A program made the translations under genes and the position numbers. Positions 13,245 through 17,471 of a stretch of 17,471 nucleotides of DNA are shown here, one piece after another. Origin of the DNA: Lentisphaeria bacterium (GTDB lineage: Bacteria; Verrucomicrobiota; Lentisphaeria; Oligosphaerales; Oligosphaeraceae); contig JAEDNB010000021.1 of NCBI GenBank assembly GCA_016302725.1, positions 1 to 17,471 of the forward strand. Direction: 5' to 3'. Under the pieces are notes generated by a model, which saw only the letters and a list, made by a program, of their open reading frames with translations, did no database searches and had not been told where the DNA came from. The number at the start of each line of letters is the position of its first letter. The stretch's first letter is position 1.

Positions 13245-14966
13245 CTAGCGGAACTGGGGCATGGGGAAGGCGGCGGCCAGGGCCTTGACCTCCTGGTGCA
13301 CCTGGCGGTACACCTCCTCGTTCCCCAGGTTCTCCACAATCCGCGTCATGAAATCGGCGATCTTCACCATCTCCGCCTCCTTCATGCCCCGGGTGGTGAC
13401 CGCCGCGGTGCCCACCCGGATGCCGCTGGTGACGGCCGGCTTGGCGGGATCGAAGGGAATCATGTTCTTGTTGACGGTGATGCCCGCCTTGTCCATGGCG
13501 TCCGCCGCATCCCGGCCGGTGACGCCCTTGGGGCGGAGGTCCACCAGCATGCAGTGGTTGTCGGTGCCTCCGGAGACAATGCGGAAGCCCCGCTGCGCCA
13601 GGGCGTCGGCCAGGGCCTGGCAGTTTTTGACCACCTGCGCGCCGTAGGCCTTGAACTCGGGGCTCATGGCCTCCTTGAGGCAGACCGCCTTGGCGGCGAT
13701 GACGTGCTCCAGGGGACCGCCCTGGGTGCCGGGGAAGACGGCGGAGTTGATTTTCTTGATGTACTGTTCCTTGCAGAGAATGAGCCCGCCCCGGGGCCCG
13801 CGGAGGGTCTTGTGGGTGGTGGTGGTGACCACGTCGCAGTAGGGGACGGGGCTGGGATGGACCCCGGCGGCCACCAGTCCGGCAATGTGGGCCATGTCCA
13901 CCATGAGGAGGCAGCCCACCTTGTCGGCGATTTGGCGGAGCCTGGGGAAGTCGATGACTCTGGGATAGGCGGAGGCGCCGGCCAGGAGCATCTTGGGCTT
14001 CACCTCCAGGGCGAGGCGTTCCAGGGCGTCATAGTCAATGGTCTCGGTTTCCCGGTCCACGCCGTAGCCCACGAAATTGTAGGTGCGCCCGCTGAAATTC
14101 ACCTTGAGTCCGTGGGAGAGGTGTCCGCCGGCGTCCAGGCTCATGCCCAGGACGGTGTCTCCGGGTTCCAGGAGGGCGAAGTAGACCTCCTGGTTGGCCT
14201 GGCTGCCGGAGTGGGGCTGCACATTGGCGGCCTCGGCCCCGAAGAGTTCCTTGGCGCGGTCGATGGCCAGTTGCTCGATTTGGTCCACGTTGGCGCACCC
14301 GTTGTAGTAGCGTTTGCCGGGGAGGCCTTCCGCGTATTTGTTGGTGAGGATGGAGCCCTGTGCGGCGCGGACGGCGGGGCTGGTGAAATTTTCGCTGGCG
14401 ATGAGTTCCAGCCCTTCCGCCTGTCGGGTCTGTTCCTGGTCGATGAGGGCGGAGAGTTCAGGGTCCACGTTGCGGAGGGCGGCGATTTCGTCCAGGGAGT
14501 ATTTTTCCACCTTGTCCAGTCGTCTGGCGTGTCGTTCTGCCTGGCTGAAGGGGGTGTCGAGCCATGCCTTCACCACGTCCAGCATTTCCTGGGGGGAGAG
14601 GGTGTCTCCCCCGGTGACCAGGACATTGCTGTCGTTGTGGTCGCGGCTGGAGCGTGCCTTCTGGGGGGAGTCTGCCAGGGCGGCGCGGATTCCATGGAAG
14701 CGGTTGGCGAAGATGGACATTCCGATGCCGCTGCGGCAGATGAGGATGCCGGCGTCCACCTTGCCGTCCCGGAGGGCGGTGCAGAGGGGGGCGGCGAAAT
14801 CGGGGTAGTCGTCCTCGGGGTCAAGGGCGTGGGGCCCGAAATCCTCCACGGGGTATCCCATGTTCTCCAGTTCCTTGGCCAGGAAGGCTTTCTTATCCAG
14901 CCCGCCGTGGTCGGAGGCGAGGGCGAGCTTGGGGGTTCCGGGGGTTGCTTTCCAGTCCGCAATCAT
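13245..14966 (-). CDS. Ribose-5-phosphate isomerase B fused to serine hydroxymethyltransferase
   Basis: 573 aa, two complete enzymes in one frame. RpiB (about 1-150) interconverts ribulose-5-P and ribose-5-P: ASDHGG (17-22), catalytic Cys77 in LICRSGIGM, HND at 110-112, and VLVTGGDTLSP (115-125). SHMT (GlyA, about 155-573) makes glycine and 5,10-methylene-THF from serine and THF with PLP: YAEGLPGKRYYNG (211-223), HSGSQANQEVYF (252-263), VDMAHIAGLVAAG (356-368), PLP lysine K386 in TTTTHKTLRGPRGG, and SGIRVGTAAVTTRG near the C-terminus. All landmark residues are present in both halves, so both should be active. The ATG at 14966 is chosen because the RpiB core starts there and AAGGA lies 10 nt upstream; the longer frame is Pro/His-rich. 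The joint is short (about 10 residues), leaving no room for a lost gene boundary. It lies downstream of purM and udg. Confidence 0.95.
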   Translation of the reverse strand: MIADWKATPGTPKLALASDHGGLDKKAFLAKELENMGYPVEDFGPHALDPEDDYPDFAAPLCTALRDGKVDAGILICRSGIGMSIFANRFHGIRAALADSPQKARSSRDHNDSNVLVTGGDTLSPQEMLDVVKAWLDTPFSQAERHARRLDKVEKYSLDEIAALRNVDPELSALIDQEQTRQAEGLELIASENFTSPAVRAAQGSILTNKYAEGLPGKRYYNGCANVDQIEQLAIDRAKELFGAEAANVQPHSGSQANQEVYFALLEPGDTVLGMSLDAGGHLSHGLKVNFSGRTYNFVGYGVDRETETIDYDALERLALEVKPKMLLAGASAYPRVIDFPRLRQIADKVGCLLMVDMAHIAGLVAAGVHPSPVPYCDVVTTTTHKTLRGPRGGLILCKEQYIKKINSAVFPGTQGGPLEHVIAAKAVCLKEAMSPEFKAYGAQVVKNCQALADALAQRGFRIVSGGTDNHCMLVDLRPKGVTGRDAADAMDKAGITVNKNMIPFDPAKPAVTSGIRVGTAAVTTRGMKEAEMVKIADFMTRIVENLGNEEVYRQVHQEVKALAAAFPMPQFR

Positions 14967-15099
14967 GGTGGTGGGGTCCTTGTGGTGTTTTTTGGGGGGG
15001 ATGGGTTGTGGGAAAGGGGGATGTGGTGCCCTGGGGAGCCTGGGCATGCGCCTCTGCGGGGTTGTCTCCCCCCATGGCGCATGGCCGGCCCACGGGGCG

Positions 15100-16005
15100 C
15101 TAGGGTCGGCCGGGTTCCGTCTCCTTCAGTTTGGCCATGACCAGTTGCAGGTCATTCCACACCTTGCGTTTCAGGTCGATGAAGTCGCGGGGGTATTTTT
15201 CGTGGCGGAGAAGGAAGGCGGGGTGGAAGGTGGGCATGACGGGGACGCCCTGGTATTCCCGCCAGTTTCCCCGGGCCTGGGTGATGCCGCCCCGCCCGAA
15301 GAGCGCCGTCAGGGCGATGTTGCCCAGGAGGACAATCACCCGGGGCTGGACCAGGGCGATTTGGCGCTGGAGGTATCCCAGGCAGGGGGTGCATTCGTCC
15401 GGCATGGGGTTGCGGTTGCCGGGGGGGCGGCACTTGACCACGTTGGCGATGTAGACCGCCGTGGCGGGGTCTTGGCTTTGCCGGTCCCGCCCCATGGCGC
15501 GGAGCATGGCGGTGAGCAGCTGCCCCGCCCGTCCCACGAAGGGGACGCCCTGGGCGTCTTCCTCGGCGCCGGGGCCTTCCCCGATGCACATGAGGGGAGC
15601 CTGGCGGCACCCGTCCTCCAGCACCAGGGTTTGCCTGGTGGCCCCCAGGCGGCAGCAATGGCAGCCCTGGCATTGGCGTATAAGTTCCTCCCAGGTGGCC
15701 TGGGAGACATCCGGCGGCGGCGGGAAGCCGGCTGTGGAGTCCCGCCGTGGCGGGGGTGCGCCGGGGTTGGCGGGGAGAGGAAGGGGGGCAGGAGGCGGCG
15801 GGGGGGCGGGGCGCTGGCTTTGGACAAAGGCCTGGATGGCCCGCTGCTTCTGCTCCTCCGTGGGCATGGGGCATGGGGCAGGGGTGGGCTGCAGGGCGGG
15901 GCGCCGCCCCAGCACCCGGCGGTTGGCCTGGGAAAGCTCCACCGCAGAGGCACCCCGGAGCCGCATCTTCCGGATGATTCGGATGAGTTCCTGCTGGAGG
16001 AGCAT
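15100..16005 (-). CDS. Type-4 (Fe-S) uracil-DNA glycosylase with long N-terminal extension
   Basis: 301 aa. Removes uracil from DNA in base-excision repair. The catalytic domain (about 104-295) has the 4Fe-4S cysteines C115 and C118 (CHCCRLGATR) plus C192 and C208, and motif A GEGPGAEED (142-150) followed by GVPFVGRAGQLL. KCRPPGNRNP is at 191-200, and motif B is HPAFLL (261-266). This set is diagnostic of family 4. The preceding 100 residues are unusual: a basic helix and TEEQKQRAIQAFVQ, then a Pro/Ala-rich linker (65-98). Simple thermophile enzymes of this family are about 200 aa. The ATG at 16005 lies 30 nt after the purM stop; no Shine-Dalgarno, C-tract before ATG. The gap of 133 nt to the next gene holds no terminator-like T-run, so it is probably cotranscribed with purM and rpiB-glyA. 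Confidence 0.94.
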   Translation of the reverse strand: MLLQQELIRIIRKMRLRGASAVELSQANRRVLGRRPALQPTPAPCPMPTEEQKQRAIQAFVQSQRPAPPPPPAPLPLPANPGAPPPRRDSTAGFPPPPDVSQATWEELIRQCQGCHCCRLGATRQTLVLEDGCRQAPLMCIGEGPGAEEDAQGVPFVGRAGQLLTAMLRAMGRDRQSQDPATAVYIANVVKCRPPGNRNPMPDECTPCLGYLQRQIALVQPRVIVLLGNIALTALFGRGGITQARGNWREYQGVPVMPTFHPAFLLRHEKYPRDFIDLKRKVWNDLQLVMAKLKETEPGRP

Positions 16006-16035
16006 GGGGCAGGCCAGGGGGGTGCGCGGGTGCCT

Positions 16036-17091
16036 CTAGAGGACGACTTCCACCTTGCGGGAACCGGGGAGCACCTCGCCAATCGCCATGGCGCGGAAGC
16101 CGGCGTTCCGGATGAGGGCCAGCCCCTCGTCCGCCTTCTCCTGGGGGACGAACCAGACCATGCCCGCCCCCATGTTGAAGACGCGGTACATCTCGTAGGG
16201 GTCGATGCCGCCGGCCTCCCGAATCAGGGAGAAGATGGGGGGCGCGTCCAGGATTTTCCCGGCCTGGAAGCGGACATCCACGTCCTCGGGGAGGATGCGG
16301 GGCACGTTGTCATAGAGGCCTCCTCCGGTGATGTGGGCGATGCCGTCCAGGGGGAAGCCGCAGTCCAGGGCGGCCTTCACCGCCTTCCAGAAGCACTGGT
16401 GGGGTTCCAGGAGGGCCTCCCCTACGCTCTTTCCCTGGAGGCATGCGGGGCGGTCCTTCACGTCGTAGCCCGCCTTTTCGAAGAGGACCTTTCGGGCCAG
16501 GGAGAAGCCGTTGGTCTGCAGCCCGTTGGAGCCGATGGCCAGGGCGACGTGTCCGGGGCGGATCTTCTCCCCCGTGATAATCTGGTCCTCCTCCACGATG
16601 CCGGTGATGCAGCCCACCAGGTCGAAATCGTTGCCATACATGCCGGGCATTTCGGCGGATTCGCCGCCGATGAGGCAGACGCCCTCCGCCCGGCAGGCGT
16701 CGGCGCATCCCGTGAGCACATCCTCGTAGAGGGGGCTCCGCATTTTGCCGATGCCGATGTAGTCCAGGAAATAGACGGGGGTGGCGCCCTGGACGGCGAT
16801 GTCGTTGATGCAGTGGTTCACGATGTCGTGTCCCACGGTGTCAAACTTCTCCATCATCTGGGCGATCATGAGCTTGGTTCCCACGCCGTCCACGGAGACC
16901 ACCATCACGGGGCGCTTCCAGCGGGTGAGGTCGATGCGATAGAGTCCGCCGAAGCCGCCGATGGGGGCCAGGACCTGGGGGGTGCGGGTGGAGGCAATGC
17001 GCCCCTTCACATTCTTCAGGAGCTGGGTTGCCAGATCAATGTCCACGCCGGCCTCCTTGTAGGCCTCGCTCTTTCCTTCCATCTTGCTCAT
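16036..17091 (-). CDS. purM: Phosphoribosylformylglycinamidine cyclo-ligase (AIR synthetase)
   Basis: 351 aa, normal family length. Step five of purine synthesis: ATP-dependent ring closure of FGAM to AIR; cytosolic homodimer. Hallmarks: YKEAGVDIDLATQLL (11-25), PIGGFGGLYRID (43-54), SVDGVGTKLMIA (66-77), DIVNHCINDIAVQGA (89-103), CLIGGESAEMPGMYG (about 139-153), SNGLQTNGFSLAR (about 188-200), IAHITGGGLYDNVPR (about 262-276), and FNMGAGMVWFV near the C-terminus. All look intact. It is first in the minus-strand operon and divergent from the Sel1-type gene at the right edge. A TATAGT box lies about 50 nt upstream. The ATG at 17091 has no Shine-Dalgarno but a run of six C nearly touching it; a second ATG three codons in is possible. 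Confidence 0.97.
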   Translation of the reverse strand: MSKMEGKSEAYKEAGVDIDLATQLLKNVKGRIASTRTPQVLAPIGGFGGLYRIDLTRWKRPVMVVSVDGVGTKLMIAQMMEKFDTVGHDIVNHCINDIAVQGATPVYFLDYIGIGKMRSPLYEDVLTGCADACRAEGVCLIGGESAEMPGMYGNDFDLVGCITGIVEEDQIITGEKIRPGHVALAIGSNGLQTNGFSLARKVLFEKAGYDVKDRPACLQGKSVGEALLEPHQCFWKAVKAALDCGFPLDGIAHITGGGLYDNVPRILPEDVDVRFQAGKILDAPPIFSLIREAGGIDPYEMYRVFNMGAGMVWFVPQEKADEGLALIRNAGFRAMAIGEVLPGSRKVEVVL

Positions 17092-17141
17092 AGGGGGGTC
17101 GTTTTTCTGGGTGGGGTGGGGAGAAATGGGGAATACGGGGT

Positions 17142-17147
17142 ACTATA
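17142..17147 (-). promoter_or_regulatory. Likely -10 box of the purM operon
   Basis: TATAGT on the minus strand, identical to the -10 of the tcdA leader promoter, would give a start near 17135 and a leader of about 44 nt. The -35 position (17165-17170) reads TCCCGG, a poor match, and lies inside the adjacent palindrome, which hints at an activator- or repressor-dependent promoter. Confidence 0.4.
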
Positions 17148-17151
17148 CTCT

Positions 17152-17170
17152 TCCCGGGTGGGGCCCGGGA
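17152..17170. repeat. Perfect 7-bp inverted repeat beside the purM -10 box
   Basis: TCCCGGG (17152-17158), a 5-nt spacer, and CCCGGGA (17164-17170). It has no following T-run, so it is not an intrinsic terminator. Its position over the expected -35 region between two divergent genes suits an operator, but 7-bp GC palindromes also occur by chance in GC-rich DNA. Confidence 0.35.
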
Positions 17171-17310
17171 GGCGCACCCCTGCCCAAGGTCTTCCCCCAA
17201 AGGGGAGGAAGGAAGGGGAAGAGGATGTAAGGAAGCGGGAGCGCAAGGGTAGTAGGGGATGGTGTTTTTGTGTCGGCCTCTCTGCTTCCCTCCTTCCTCC
17301 CTCCTTTCCC

Positions 17311-17471
17311 ATGCCTATGCCTCCCTCACGCCCCTTCTTCTCCTCCCTGACCCTTGTGGCCCTCTGCCTCCTGGGCTCCCTCTCTCTCGCCTACGGGAAG
17401 ATCAGCGAGAGTCTCCTTAACCGCGCCAAACTGGGGGACCCCGAAGCCCAGTTTCGGGTCGGCTTAGCCTT
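17311..17471 (+). CDS. Secreted Sel1-repeat protein (5' part only)
   Basis: Only 53 codons are in the window. The ATG at 17311 (or 17317) opens a signal peptide: short N-terminus with one Arg, hydrophobic core LTLVALCLLGSLSLA, likely cleavage after Ala or Gly. The mature start then enters a Sel1-like repeat, AKLGDPEAQFRVGLA, matching the A..GD..AQ..LG..Y pattern. Sel1-type repeats form helical TPR-like solenoids used in protein binding. The gene is divergent from purM with 219 bp between them. There is no Shine-Dalgarno; the upstream 30 nt are almost pure pyrimidine. The partner and function cannot be told from this fragment. Confidence 0.72.
   Translation, partial: MPMPPSRPFFSSLTLVALCLLGSLSLAYGKISESLLNRAKLGDPEAQFRVGLA

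Noticed and set aside
13215..15140. Plus-strand frame of 641 codons opposite rpiB-glyA
   Set aside because: Antisense of a gene with all SHMT and RpiB residues intact; no start context and no motifs.

Overview
The window is a gene-dense, visibly GC-rich bacterial chromosome segment. Twelve genes lie on the minus strand, and one divergent gene starts at the right end on the plus strand. No rRNA, tRNA, IS element, phage gene or CRISPR array was seen. The gene set (two GspE/PilB ATPases plus PilT, a GldA/GldF/GldG-type ABC cassette, an McsA/McsB-like protein, a fucosidase-like protein, a secreted Sel1-repeat protein), few Shine-Dalgarno sequences and several fused genes suggest a Gram-negative of the PVC group (Verrucomicrobiota/Lentisphaerota type). 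That placement is inference; no marker gene here settles it.

Layout, read in the direction of transcription (right to left). (1) 17091-11088: purM, type-4 uracil-DNA glycosylase, an RpiB-GlyA fusion, a shortened GH29 fucosidase-like protein, and a cysteine desulfurase-like protein. Spacing is tight (30, 133 and 13 nt gaps, then a 4-nt overlap), so this looks like one operon. PurM works in purine synthesis, while RpiB and SHMT supply its ribose-5-phosphate, glycine and one-carbon units. (2) A 311-bp gap, then 10776-5676: an McsA zinc-finger protein fused to a degenerate McsB-like arginine-kinase domain. It is coupled by an ATGA overlap to a GldA-like ABC ATPase, followed by a fused GldF-GldG-like membrane protein. 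(3) 5675-5444: a leader with a good sigma-70 promoter, two stem-loops and a T6 tract, ahead of tcdA (tRNA ct6A dehydratase). (4) Two small hairpins, then pilB-like, pilB-like and pilT (cut by the left edge), forming the motor-ATPase part of a type IV pilus or type II secretion system.

The most interesting items are the fused, apparently catalytically dead McsA-McsB protein in an ABC exporter operon, the RpiB-GlyA fusion in a purine operon, a cytosolic GH29-like protein lacking its nucleophile, and the tcdA leader, which could be a small RNA or an attenuator. Coding strands are C-rich, and most start codons are preceded by C-tracts rather than a Shine-Dalgarno sequence.
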